64,000 bases of DNA from Trematomus loennbergii (lineage: Eukaryota > Chordata > Actinopteri > Perciformes > Nototheniidae). The DNA is taken from the NCBI GenBank assembly GCA_012861695.1, contig JAAOOA010000086.1:23766403-23830402 (forward strand), written 5' to 3'. The position numbers and the translations under genes were made by a program. Under the pieces are notes generated by a model, which was given only the letters and a program-made list of their open reading frames with translations, made no database searches and was not told where the DNA came from. This document shows positions 1 to 12,030 of the stretch, piece by piece; the first letter of the stretch is position 1, and each line of letters opens with the position of its first letter.

Positions 1-326
1 GAGTTAAAGTCCATTGCATTATACAGTACTACTAGAGCAGCCTCTTTGTAACATCTGACCAATGTGTTTAACCTTTAAAAGTGGAGTTACTTGGAACAGC
101 TTTATTGAATGTTGATATATAAAAGACAAATGCAGATTTCCAGAGGTGTGGACTCGAGTCACATGACTTGGACTCGATTCAGACTCGAGTCACCAATTTG
201 ATGACTTTGGACTCGACTTGACAAAATCACAAAACACTTGCGACTCGACTTGGACTTGAACACCAATGACTCGGGACTTGACTTGGACTTGAGCCCTCTG
301 ACTTGAGGTGACTTGATAATTTAATT

Positions 327-400
327 CAGAGGTCTCCAACACGCCGATCGCGAGATGCCGCTAGAAGAGCAGACTCCCGTCGGGGAGAGCAGAATCTCCA
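327..400. mobile_element. Truncated hAT terminus nested in the composite
   Basis: The stretch opens CAGAGGTCTCCAACACG and continues into a CpG-containing segment (CCGATCGCGAG). This resembles the 5' end of hAT elements that start CAGGGGTCTCCAAC in fish genomes. No matching right end is visible nearby, so it is a fragment. The family call rests on the terminus alone. Confidence 0.4.
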
Positions 401-555
401 GCCGCTGCAACTCTTGCTGAGAATCCTTGCAGGCAGGGGCGGGTCTTTATTTAGCTGGGCCACCATGCGGCCAATCATATGTGAGGACACACTAGGATCA
501 TACCATTATGTGAAAGAAGGGTGGGGGGCAGACGCTCCAAAGACAGCAGGTGTAG

Positions 556-819
556 TGGTACAGGCCAGCTACACAGAGCGACGGGGAGACAGATTTAAAT
601 GCAAGCGCGTCGGAAAAAGTCAAGAAATTAGCGAAAACCGAAAAAAGAAGCAGCATCTGGCTGCATTTCAATGATATTGGAGAAAGCAAAGCTGAGTGCA
701 GGATTTGTAAAATGAAAATAACCTTCAGAGCAGGGTTTTTTTTGGTAACCACTCAGGATTTATTGTCAGAGGTGGGAGAAGTTCAGATCTTGTACTTGAG
801 TAAAAGTACCAGAGTGTAG
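556..819 (+). pseudogene. BED zinc-finger fragment of a hAT transposase
   Basis: The forward frame is open from just after the stop at 553-555 to the stop at 817-819, with no ATG. From 652 it reads SIWLHFNDIGESKAECRICK and then MKITFRAG. That is the first half of a BED-type zinc finger: an aromatic Trp/Phe pair followed by C-x2-C. The distal part of the finger carrying the two histidines is missing, because the frame runs into the repeat that starts at 767. BED fingers are the N-terminal DNA-binding domain of many hAT transposases. This is a dead remnant inside the 141-1407 composite. It could come from the composite itself or from the hAT end at 327. Confidence 0.75.
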
Positions 820-909
820 GAATACTCGGTTACAATAAAAAGTCCTGCATTCAAAATGTTACAAGTAAAAGTACAAAAGTATTAGCATCAAAATACAGTT
901 AAAGTACCA
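767..909. mobile_element. Non-autonomous hAT-like fragment (AAGTAAAAGTAC family)
   Basis: The fragment starts CAGAGGTGGGAGAAGTTCAG. It then carries repeated AGTAAAAGTAC-type motifs, a pattern typical of a common fish hAT-N family. It breaks the BED-finger frame of the surrounding composite, so it inserted later. The right terminus is not recognisable. A further fragment of the same family is at 6578. Confidence 0.55.
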
Positions 910-1640
910 CCTGCAGAGGGATCTAGATTCAGGTGTTCTTTTCCCCATAGAGACGCCTCGCTGCACATTATCCCTTGCATAAAGATAGGTTGTGGGTCCC
1001 TTATAACATGTTGTACACAGTGGAAATAAACATTCTGGTTACCTCAACATCAGGGATCTTATCAATTAAACTCCTTCTGAATCAAACCGTCACGGTAGCA
1101 TTACCTTACTGATCCCTCTTACAATAGAAGAAAACACGTTACTTTACCAGCAGAGAGAAAATAGATTATTACAGTATTAATGTGACTAATAAAGAGCAGT
1201 TTAATTATTAAGTATTATTCTGTTGATGGGTGTCATTACATTTGGTGAAAAGCACATAATGACTTGTTTAAGACTCGTTTTGTCAAAGTTTAGGACTTGG
1301 ACTTGACTTGAACTTGCCCATCCTGACTTGAGACTTGACTTGGACTTGAGCACAAAGACTTGAGACTTGACTCGGACTTGCAAAACAATGACTTGGTCCC
1401 ACCTCTGCGAGATTTCACTACAATGACAAATAGCCTAAGCTGTTGTCGCTAGCTTCAGGCAGGCAAGATGCAATAGGAACTTGAGTTGGTTAACAGTTTT
1501 GTTAATTATCCGACAAGTAACACACTGCAATGCTGCACACCTCTCTCTCCCTGTCTGCCTCAACCACAGTAGCTAGCGTTAATCACACAACCTACACTCC
1601 TAGTTATTTCCTAAAGGAGTTTTGTACTTGTATTAAATAC

Positions 1641-2122
1641 TTAAAGGGGACATATCATGCAAAATGCACTTTTGTACGTCTTTTATACATGAATATGTGT
1701 CCCCGGTGTTCCAGGGAACTCACCAAGTGTCAGAAAACACGACCCTCTCTATTTTCCTCCATACCCAAATCTCTAAAAAAGGGGCTGCAACGGATCTGAT
1801 AAAAACTGATCCAGATTTGAACACTGTCCTGACGTCAGGACAGTGGCGCTACGGCTATTGGGCCAACTCCACCAATCAGGAGGAGACAGCCACGGCCATT
1901 GCCATTCGAAAGCGCTGGAGACGCTGTAGTACATATGCCAGACCAGTAGATGGTGCTCACAGAATCAGCCCTTGCAAAAACAGGGGTAAATTGAGCGAAA
2001 TGAGGCATGGCTAAAATGCATGATCTGTTTGGTATTTTGAGAAAAAAAAAGTATAAATATGCCTTATATAGGTATGGTCCGACACTATATTATTATAATA
2101 TAGCATGATAGGTCCACTTTAA
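1641..2122 (+). mobile_element. TTAA-flanked piggyBac-like MITE, copy 1
   Basis: This 482-bp element is bounded by TTAA on both sides. Its terminal inverted repeats of about 16 bp read AAGGGGACATATCATGC at the left and, reverse-complemented, AAGTGGACCTATCATGC at the right. TTAA targets are the hallmark of piggyBac-type transposition. Two reverse-orientation copies are at 34676 and 55646. The centre holds a perfect 24-bp palindrome (1822-1845) around the octamer TGACGTCA (1830-1837). A 116-codon frame (1664-2014, containing SENTTLSIFLH and RWRRCSTYARP) stays open and is matched in the other copies. No transposase is encoded. Confidence 0.9.
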
Positions 2123-4270
2123 GCAAAAATTCCTCTTAAAAATATATATATATATTTAAAAATATGTGATGGGCCTGTGTGGAGCACAATTAGTCTATGT
2201 GTATAAGTAAGTATAGCATTGGCATTCCTTTATTCACATATGGCTGCTACGAGGCAGGCTCTAACTTCTCTTACCAGCCTAGTTTGGAGGTATGTTTAGC
2301 GTTCGGTATATCAATTTATTTAATTCTGTAACTGATATTCTGGGATGGACCAAAGTTGTTTCCACCCATTGTTAAACTTCAGATCATGAAAATCTGCATT
2401 CCCTCATTTTAGTTTGAAGTACTTTTACGTGGTTAAATGAGAGTTCCAAAACTAATTTGTGCTTCTGTGTCCAATAAAAAATCTGAAATCCTCCAACACA
2501 TTGTTGAACCTCTCAACGTTCTCACCTTGTGTCCCTGTGCCAGTATGTATTTCAAGGCTCAGCTTCCAATGGATAGCATCCTTACTTATCTCCATTGTTA
2601 TAGTTTTTGTACGAGCATCTTGTGATGTATTGTTATGTGTGCTTCAAACTTACCGCATCTCACTCAGCAGCATGCTTATCCCCTAGACATTTCCTGTAAA
2701 TTAAGCATTGTGAAAAGGCAGTTGCCGAGTAAGAGAGTTTCGTATGCAAATCTTTAAAAAAAAGCAGGATGAAAAAGGAGAAGAGGAGTGAAAGGAACCG
2801 TGTTTAAGTCTCTTTGTAGGGATTATATAAAAGTGAACACCCACTATCACATTACTCGTAACATATGTAGGTCATATATGATTCCTTGCTGTTTGAGTTG
2901 AGGATTACTTTGAGTTGACTTGTGAGGATTTCTCCAATGCTGTCACAAATCTCTAATAATAGTAGACCTATTAGTAGGATTACAATTGCATTGCTGCTGT
3001 AGTGAATGTCAGGGCTGAATCGATTCTTTAGGGTCTAAAAATCATATAAATACACGCTTCAGGATGTTCATTTTGATCAGGATGAAAACTCAACTCATCT
3101 CAGTGGGAAGGGAGCACAGCCCTAGTTTATTTTTAGTTTCAGTGCCAAATGTCAAAGAGATTGACCTTTTGTTGACTTCTGACATTTCCATATCTATGGT
3201 GGACATAACACTAAAAACCTAAATAGAAAAAATACATGAACACACACACACACTTGTTTTGTCCCTGTGGTCGGCAGACTGATACAGTACCACATGTAGC
3301 CCGCGGCAAGTTTGCCTGGTGACTAATGATGCTGCACGGCCAAACAGAATTGAAAAGCAACAACTTTCACAGTTAATAACAGACGAAAGGGCAAGTACTC
3401 GACGCTAGGAGCCATACTTACCCCAGAACAAGGCGTTTGTAATTTGTTCAATTATCCAAAATATCTGAGGAGTGTGGCGGCCATTTCCTAAGGCAGCACA
3501 CAGGACTATGATTATGAGAACAGGAGACGGTACATGTGGATGGGTAAATGTGGATAAATGTGCCGTGTGCAACAGGATAGTGGATCTGGAAGGTGTTTTG
3601 ATTTGATGCTGTGCAACAATATGTAGTTTATGTTTGAGTGTTAAATGAGTTACTTTGGTCTGTTATTGTAACTGCCTTGCATTTTCCTGTTTATTTGTAC
3701 GCTGCACACTCACTTTAGTTCCTACCAAAGGTGCAGTGTTAATAGAGGCAGTTGTAATCTGTGCCGTAGTGTTTAACACGTAATCATTTCCTTGACACCC
3801 TTGACAATCAAGAAACCGCGGTATTGCAGCGCGGTATGAGCTATCAATTTTTGGATGGAAATTAATATAGTACGCAGACTAGGAGGTATTTGTATTTCAT
3901 TTTAAATATGTTTATTCGACTAAACTGCAAGTTACGTGTGTGTGTGTTTATGCTATAAATCCGTTAGCTTGTGTTACATGCAATGTGTTTGCTGTTAGCT
4001 CATTTTTGGCGATTAAATTAAAGTAATTTGTAAAAAAAACATACATGCATTTCATCTATTGTTTCCTTTTATAGTTGATCTCTTTAACCCAATCCTCGGG
4101 GGGTAATATGGTCAGGAATAAAACCCTATATTTTAAACAAGACATTATGCCTTGCGTCTGTTACTGGCTACAATTATCATTGTGGTTAATTGGCTAAAAT
4201 AGCATTTATTTCATACGGCGTAGACTGATATTTATATGCTAACAAGTTTGTGCATATCATATTGTATATA
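2123..4270. other. No recognised feature
   Basis: This is AT-rich sequence without a credible gene. It holds a short CA run at 3240-3253 and AT-rich patches. Short frames near 2437-2686 match nothing I recognise. A CG-rich dyad-like patch lies near 3816-3838 (accgcgg / gcgcggt) without clear element boundaries. Confidence 0.5.
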
Positions 4271-4476
4271 GGGAGGCTGTGGCTTAGTGGGTTGGTACGC
4301 TGATCTTCAAATCAGAGGATAGCAAGTTCGAGTCCCACTGCAGTCAGCATGTCGTTGTGTCCCTGGGCAAGACACTTCACCTCAAATTGCTCCTGTGGGG
4401 ATTGCCCACAGTATTGAATGTATGTAAGTCGCTTTGGATAAAAGCGTCTAACAAGTGACATGTAATGTAATGTAAT
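4271..4476 (+). mobile_element. tRNA-derived SINE, full-length copy
   Basis: The head is tRNA-like. A box A-like TGGCTTAGTGG is at 4280-4290 and box B GTTCGAGTCCC at 4326-4336, as expected for a Pol III internal promoter. An anticodon-loop-like CTTCAAA lies between them. A conserved body follows (CATGTCGTTGTGTCCCTGGG), then a tail with GTCGCTTTGGATAAAAGCG and terminal ATGTA repeats. Related copies are at 20072 and 53158, and an older relative is at 14120. The tail matches the 3' end of the LINE at 53012-53802, the probable source of the reverse transcriptase. It is a retroposon and not a working tRNA gene. Confidence 0.9.
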
Positions 4477-6577
4477 ATTGACATCCGAAAAGCCAAGCTA
4501 AAATGTATTCTGTGTAGGCAGAATGAAAAAAACACTTATGAAACAACCAACACATTCTTTATTTCCCCAGAACGTACTATATGTGCTGCACAGCCTTTGA
4601 CATTCTTAGTGTAAACAGTGATGAAGTATTGGTTCTCGGAAATGAAATAAAAACTTTTCTTGAATAGTCAAACCATAATGAAATTCATGCTGCTCAGTCA
4701 GGGCACCAAGAGTGTTTTCACCCTGTTATACGCATCTAAAATGTCTAAAAAGTATCCTCATTCTCTTCATTAAAATTCATCCCACAACTGTTCAATGTAT
4801 TATCATTCAATACTTTTTCCTATCTTTGTAATGAAATGCAAAACCCAAGAGACAAGGGCAAAGAATAATGTTATTAAATTATAAGAAATATTTGCCAGAC
4901 GTTCCTTGGCCTTATCAACTGTTCAGGTGACCTAATCCCTTCCTCTTTCTTCTCTCTCCTCCTTCCTCTTCCTCCACCCAGCGTTCACTCCCCAACCACC
5001 ACAATCTGCAGTGATATCCTTTAGTAGTCCGCCCAAGGCCAAGTTCATATGCAGAGAGGTATCTGTGGAAGATAAGGTCTATGCATTACCCTGACAGTGT
5101 GCAGAAGTGCAGAGATGCTGAAAGTAAGAATAATCAGAACATGACTCCATTCCACAGAGCTGCAGGGCAACATGGGCCGAGAAGAGAGATAGGGGGTGAC
5201 CTGAAGGGAAGTTCACACTTTGCCACATACACACAAATGAAAATAAAAGAAACAAATAAGAGAAAAGTTCTCAGTTATTTTCAGTTAGCTTAAGTATTTG
5301 ATGAGGATCAGCTGCAAGATGTTTATTCAGTACAACTTGGCGCAATCTCCAAGGCCCTTTGAAGCACACTTTAAGGGCAAACAAAATATCAAAAGTCTGT
5401 GTTAGACAAAGAATAATCTGACAATATTGAAAGTGCTCTATTGTTTTGTAAGTATGCATTCTACGTCAAACAGCAAGGATGTTCAGAGCCTCTTATGACA
5501 CTTTAAGAAAGTTTGGCGCATGAGGCTGGGAGAGTTGTTTATCGGGTGCCGGCCCGAACTGAGTGTCTCGGCAAACAGTGAAATCAAATCGAGAGGTCAC
5601 ACCTATATCAACTCTGGCATTCCTTTGAGCATAGCGATAGAAAGAAGTAATATGTGTACATTTTATCTTGAAGTTTTTGAATGTGATGAAATGATACGGC
5701 TTTGTACTGTATGAAATGTCTTGCTATCTGATGAAAATCTCTCTGAAGCCACTCGCATACCAACAGGCAGCCGGTCGTGTTTATTTCCAATAAAAAGCAT
5801 GAACTGAATTTTGGGGAAGCAAATATAAAGACTATGTTTCAAATAATTTCTTGCTTGAAGGTAAATCTTGAGCCATAATGTTGTAATACTATAGCAGTAA
5901 AACTATAATGGTTCTCTGTCTGACTCATGTTCTTTGCCAGTGCCTTAGCTTGAAGCAAATTGCATGCTGGGAGTCAGCTCCACAATTTATGACATAACTT
6001 GAAATGCTAAATGCAGATTGAATCATTTTAGGAGGGACTGTTGGCATTTCCAAAGAACACACAAGTATAGACATTTCTAAAGACCTTAAGCATTTCAGTA
6101 GAGATAGACAAGTCGCTTAGCAACATCAACTTGTGTTTATGGCAAACTGTTAAATTCACTCTTCGATTTTATATTTAATCCACAAAAATAAGTGTTGAAA
6201 TGGAAAAGATTTGGCTTCAGCTAAGACGAGTAATGCTTAATGACTGACGGCGCGCTAACACCTCAAGGGTATCCTGTGAAATGTAGGGCTCTCCAGTTCA
6301 TCTTTGTTCTGTTTCTCCTGAAAGCCGGATGCTCAGTGACTAAAAGCTTTATTTCATTTTCATTGGTTGTTTCCGTTATTTCTCCCACACACATATCCAT
6401 TCTCCCATTTGTTTCCAGCACGTGTTGTAGCCCTGCCAGAAATGATTAGTGGTGTGAATCCTTTGGTATCCCATTCAAAATCAATTGTCGTTTCAATTAA
6501 TATGGTTGCTCTTTTCATGAGTTTTAATATTTGATAAAGTGATAGGCCTTTCAACTGAATGCAATGATGTAAACAAA
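4477..6577. other. No recognised feature
   Basis: AT-rich, apparently unique sequence. A pyrimidine-rich stretch lies near 4935-4980. The small open frames around 5081-5800 and 6240-6554 show no recognisable domain or codon pattern. Confidence 0.5.
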
Positions 6578-6660
6578 AGGTGGAAGAAGTACTCAGATTG
6601 TATATTTAGGTGAAGGTAGTGATACAAAATTGTAAAAATAATTTTAGTCTTTAGTTGAAA
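6578..6660. mobile_element. hAT-like terminus fragment (AAGTACTCAGA family)
   Basis: AGGTGGAAGAAGTACTCAGA at 6578 matches the terminal motif of the same non-autonomous family as 767-909. The following bases are diverged AGTAAAAGTA-type sequence. No opposite end is visible. Confidence 0.5.
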
Positions 6661-7002
6661 CTATTCCTTAAATGTGAGAATAGTAAAAAATCAAAGCCTC
6701 ATTCCACCTCCATCCCATGATGCAACACAAAAATAGGAAATAAGACCTTCATGTACTGTTATTTGTTCCAAAAGAAGTGTGTATTTCAGTATGAATTAAA
6801 CTCATCAGACGTTGAAGGAATTGTGCTGTAATGAGGCTAAAATACCCAGAAGGACTTGCTTTCCTGTGACTCAGCTTTGACTCATGCATAACCACTTATT
6901 TGTTCACCTATACACACTTTTCCTTACGTGTTTATTTGGGGTTGGAGAGTGTGGCAGTGTTTCACAGCAAGGGGAGTCACCACTATCCAAGCTGACATAG
7001 TG

Positions 7003-7200
<198 letters not shown>

Positions 7201-7588
7201 AGAGAAAGTCTGACATGGTGAGCGTGTCATTCTGCAGCAGGCGGCCTCATTCTGTCATAGTGCCAGAGCGGCTGCCTCATGAGCAACCATGACCATGACT
7301 CACTCATGCATAAACAAACACACAGACACACACACTGTGCATGGCTCATATCACTGTTTTGGGGGTAAAACTATACTTTTTGAGACAGGAGCCTTAATTC
7401 ACAATTTGTACACTTCTGAACTTTTGGATGACATGCTGTGAGTAAATCTCAAAGTTCACAGACATCTGTTTTGGGTAAGCATAACACTCATACATGCATT
7501 CATTTTCAAAATGAGATGTGATCTTTTCATCAGCCTGTTGGTGAAGACTATAGTCCCTGGCCGACATCCGAACTTTCAACAGCTAATC

Positions 7589-7638
7589 CACTTGACAAGT
7601 GAAAAACATTTCTCACTTGACAAGTGAAAAACATTTCT
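7589..7638. repeat. 25-bp tandem duplication
   Basis: Two identical 25-bp units (7589-7613 and 7614-7638) each begin with the palindromic core ACTTGACAAGT. Perfect identity suggests a recent duplication. Confidence 0.95.
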
Positions 7639-10600
7639 CAGTAAAGCTGATTAATGAAATTAGAAAAAGTCCCCCTAAAGAGTTTCAAAGTCATCAGTAC
7701 AACTCTGTGTATTTAAGTTCATTAACAGCTACTGGGGTGAAACAGATCTACTTAAAACTGCAGTGGCAGAAACTGTTTTGCATCAAATGAAACTTAATGA
7801 TGTGTTATACTCTAAAAGGTAAACTGAGGGAATAAGCAATTCAAGTACTTTAACCAATTCAAACATTTCTGAAAGTATTTAAATGCTGCATCTCCTCAAA
7901 TCAGACTCTTGACTTATGTTGAAGCAGGAAAAAGTTGTAGTAATGTTCTAATCACAGCAGGTCTTTGAGATTTTATCCACACACTTTATGTCAAAAAGTG
8001 AGAAGCTGAACAGTATTTAAAGAAGAAGCAGTAAATACCACGCTGTTCACCTCCATAGCAATAAAAACAGCTGCTCTCCATACACAAACACTACAGTATC
8101 ATTTAACCAATTTAATCAATAAATAAGGATACATTGGATTAAGGAATAGGGAACAGAATGTACCAAGAAAATGTAATGAGAAAAAATCCAATATATGGTT
8201 TGAAAAGATTATTGCACAATCCTGCAATTGTTTCAAAAATAAAATGTGATGGCATTTATCAGAACTTCAAGCAACTTTGAATACTATTCCATTTTCAGTA
8301 CTGTATAAAGCTCAACTTGTGTGAACCCGTCTTAGTAATAATATGCTCAGTTCTGATCTGATGTGCTACTGGGCACAAGCTATACAATCAGAATACCAAA
8401 TTAGGTACACAGACTGAGACAAACCTGTAACCAAATTCAATGTAACATTTGTATAAAATGTCACATCATGACACTTCATCGCAAAGTAACTACAGGAAAT
8501 AATTAAGCCGATTAAAGTTAATTGGTGTTAATGTGTTTTAGGGGGTAATTTTCCTTAAGCCCATCATTTTAATTTGAAAATTATACCAGAGTGAAGTAAG
8601 CATCTAAAGGCAGTCTGAAGGAGATACTTTTAATGGAACCTAATGACTGCCTTTGAACAGCAGCTAAATGCTTGAATCTAACCCTTTTAGACAAAAACAT
8701 TTAAATAAATGCAATATTTCCCAAGTGCCGTAAGCAATGCTGGGTATCTCAGATCAGACCTCAAACTCTCTGTGAGCGTGTATCACCTTCAGGATCTCAC
8801 AAGGCATTGTTTGAAGTCCTGATTACATTTGCAGACACAATGCCGCCTCTCAAAAACTCTCTCTGGGGAGGACAAGACCATGTAATGCATGCGTTCCCAC
8901 TGAGAAAGCTGATAGAGTTGCAAAAACTATTTTAATTCTGAATGAAAAACAAATATAAAACTAAATATGACGTGTACAATGTGCTTGCATCAGTCTTGTA
9001 CAAAGCTAAGGGAAATAAATAATAATCAGTGTGCACAATATATGTAATCATATACAAAAGCAATGCATACAAATGAAGAGAATACAAGTTTGTCAAAGTT
9101 TAATTTGATTATCGTCAGGAGGGTTATGTGTGTTCAAATGTTCCTTGCAGATTAGAAACTCACATGTATGCAGTCTAATCCAGGTTTTTTTTAAAGACAA
9201 ATATAGTTTGAGGGCGCTACTCACTTCCTGCCAAAATTACGGCCCTGCCCACTTTCCGACGAAAACAATGCATTAGAGCGAAGCAGAAAATAATAGTTTC
9301 TTCATGTCTTAAAGCTGCTCAGTCATGTATCGCACCTCAAACAACAAATGCATCTTGAGTTAGGGTTTCTTTACTTCCTCTATAGAAAAAAGGACAGTCA
9401 AATAAAATATCTAAATCAGAAATCACAGTTTCAGTGTAAGCCTGCTGCCGCCCACCGGCAGACCGACCGGAGATCCATCCCCTATTTATTCGGAGCTCCG
9501 TAAAAACAAAACTGTCTATGCCGTCTGACGATCTATTTGACACGATTTTCATATTTTTGGAGTTATTATAGCCTTTTTGACGAACGATCTGAAACGATCA
9601 CTTTAACATTTTACTGGGAAAATCGGCATTTTGGGATGATGACGCACGCCAAAAGTAAGAGTGCGCTGCGCCCCAGTTACCCACTTTAGACAAAACACTG
9701 TAATCATTGAACTGACAGATGAAGCAAAGAGTGCCTTTAATAGCTCCTTCAAGTCACAAAGGAAGGAGCAAGTAGCACAAGTGGCCACATCAGTATGTAC
9801 CATTCTGCGGAAGAGATGAGCGATGCAACAGCACTTCAGTGCAGTCCAGTGTTCCTGTCAATCCCCTCCCAGTGGGCTCCAACGGGGGCCATTTGAACAT
9901 GAAGCATTGAGCAGTGTAATGGCTGTGACACAAAGCCTTGAGCACTCAGTGAAACACCACAGGGTGTCTTCAGCCTCCCAGCTTCTCACATGGTGGACGG
10001 TTGGGAGGTGTTTTCCAAGATGGAGCTCTCTTCCTCCCCGTCTGCACTTTCCTTCAAGGTGCCCAGCATCGACAAGACAGGAATCCGCTTCTTCACCAGG
10101 TGTATTCATCTTTCCCTCAGACTCTGCCTTGATGTTTCTCCCCAGACCGCAGAGATCTGACCACCGACTGTTAGAACACGTTGAGCGGACTTTTGCAGAA
10201 ATATCTCACACTGTTCGAGAAGTAAAGTGAAGTGGGATGTTATCAGGTTGGTTCTCCATTGTGTAATTGTTATAGTATCGTACACACACAACAACATGGG
10301 GATTTAAAGTAGGATTGCTGTGATTACAATGTATGGTTGAGTAACGCTTAGTAGAGTTACACCTCTGTGGATTTTAAGAGTCCGTGTCTAACAGCATGAG
10401 GCAATAATGGCTTTACTGCAGATAATCTGAACGCCATTAAGACAGCAGCGCTTTTACTGCCTTCCAATGTGAGCAATAATGTTGTTTACAAAGACAACAT
10501 CTTGGTTACTGAGGATTTTTCTGTGTGCGTGCAATTCTATAGGTGTATAGCAGCGCACGACAGAGGATGATGCGCGTCATCCTACCAGGAGACACAACCA

Positions 10601-11323
10601 CTCTCAGAATTGACGCACAATAACCTTCTAGGAAAAGCCATTCTATGATAATGTCTCCATGGACAGGCACACACTTACCACTGCACCTTGACTACGTCTT
10701 GTGTCTGAAGAAAAGATGTACTCAAAGTGTTGACTGTGTACCCATGTACTGCAGCAGTGCATCCCACCCCCCCCCCCCTACTCTCACATAGTTTCAGCTG
10801 AACATGATTGGCTGCATTGATGACCCTCTGCCACTCTACTTTCCTTTGATTCAAAAACCACGTCTTAGACTCTCAAACCATATATTTACGTTCCTCCACT
10901 CTTCTCTTCTTTCTTATTCCGCAGTTTCAATTTCACAGTCAGTCAAACTTGAGCTTCTTCAGGGTATTTTCTATCACCAGGCATTGTTTGCGACATTTAG
11001 CCTAAATGATAATGACAAAAATATTACGCCGCGATCATCAAGGTTAATTACTAAGTAATTACTATTTTGCTCTGAAATAGTGATATTTAATCATTTTGGA
11101 GTGTATTTATTACTCATAGCTTCTAGAGTGCGATCAAAAATGCAGAGTCAATTCTATTGGAGTTAAACCATGACCACGCTGTAACGGAGGTGATCTCTGG
11201 GGCCGTTGATCTCGGTCTCCGTTACGGATTATATAGCTTCATTATTGGCGAAGTATATTACTTTGTTCCACGCTAAAACATTGCACAGGAAGCATGTGAT
11301 TATATGTAATTTATGCATCTATT
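7639..11323. other. No recognised gene; mostly unique sequence
   Basis: No repeat family was identified with confidence. The part from about 9190 to 9680 is richer in CpG and GC than its surroundings and could be an old transposon, but I see no paired termini. A 135-codon frame at 9823-10230 has no recognisable domain. A C-tract lies near 10768. Confidence 0.45.
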
Positions 11324-11690
11324 TGTCACGATCTGTCTATGTTTTAGTTTGTCTGTCTCTGTTTCCTGTTTTAGTTTGAAAAGTGTTCCCCCTCCCGTCT
11401 TGTCTGTTGCTGGTGATTGCGTTCACCTGGTGCCCTGTGTTTTCTCCTCCCTCCTCACCTGTGTCTTGTTGGTTTGATTAGTCCTGTGTGTATTTAGGTT
11501 CTGTTTTCCTGTTAGTGTGTGTGTGTGAGGTCCTGGTGGCTGGTGACTGTGTTCACGTGAGACAGTAATATTGAGGCTGTGTATCCTGTACCACAAAGAG
11601 GAATAAATGCCCACACCGGGTTGTATTTGAAATCTCTGCCTCTGCCTCCTTGCTTGGTCGGGCCGCTCAATGGTCAGCTTCACACACGCC
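11324..11690 (+). mobile_element. Possible solo LTR or retroelement 3' end
   Basis: The sequence starts TGTCACGATCTGTC, contains GTGTATTTAGG that could serve as a TATA-like region, and has an AATAAA signal near 11604. It then runs into CTGCCTCTGCCTCC. Its composition, alternating CCTGTTTTAGTTTG-type and CACCTG-type motifs, resembles fish LTR or retroelement ends. No clear CA terminus or target duplication is visible, so the class is uncertain. Confidence 0.35.
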
Positions 11691-11759
11691 CACTCATGTT
11701 CCTTAAGCACTTTGGTTTATTGACCTTTTTTTAAATTGTAAAGATCATTATGGTTCATT

Positions 11760-12030
11760 TATTCTATTCTGAGTGAAATTACGTTCGATTGGGAGTAAAA
11801 TTACCTTCTATTATGAGTAAAATGGCAGTAGAGTTGTTTTTAATATACACTACATAGAGTAAATAACCATTAAGCAGAGTCAAATCTAAGCACATAATAG
11901 AGTAAAATGAACTCTAAAAATACAACTCTGAACAAAGAGTACATTTGACTCTATATAGGTTGGGACCAAATGTTATATTTTAGAGTAACATTTTCTTCAA
12001 TTTGAGTCAATTTTACTCAATTTAACTTAC
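11760..12030. repeat. Unresolved repeat-like region with GAGTAAAAT motifs
   Basis: Variants of GAGTAAAATT and AGAGTCAAA recur on both strands, for example near 11790, 11814, 11898 and, inverted, near 12005-12022 (TTTTACTCAATTT). This looks like an internally repetitive DNA transposon remnant. I could not define termini. Confidence 0.35.

Larger units (their letters stand above)
141..1407. mobile_element. Composite hAT-type DNA transposon remnant
   Basis: The left end begins CAGAGGTG and the right end finishes CACCTCTG. Both ends are packed with variants of ACTTGGACTTG (about 150-315 and 1265-1395), a terminal pattern seen in fish hAT elements. The flanks CAGATTTC (133-140) and GAGATTTC (1409-1416) resemble an 8-bp target duplication, but they differ at one base and one extra C lies at the right edge, so the insertion boundary is imperfect. 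The interior holds another hAT end, a BED-finger coding remnant and a second non-autonomous hAT fragment, so this is a nested, decayed composite and not one intact element. Confidence 0.7.

Noticed and set aside
3007..3124. Short element with AGGGCTG / CAGCCCT ends
   Set aside because: Only 7 bp of inverted repeat and no target duplication; chance pairing is likely.
4280..4350. Functional tRNA gene at the SINE heads
   Set aside because: Boxes A and B are present, but the cloverleaf is imperfect and the sequence continues into a SINE body and LINE-like tail in three related copies.
9823..10230. 135-codon frame as a coding exon
   Set aside because: No recognisable domain, overlapping frames on the other strand, and no clear splice signals at either side.
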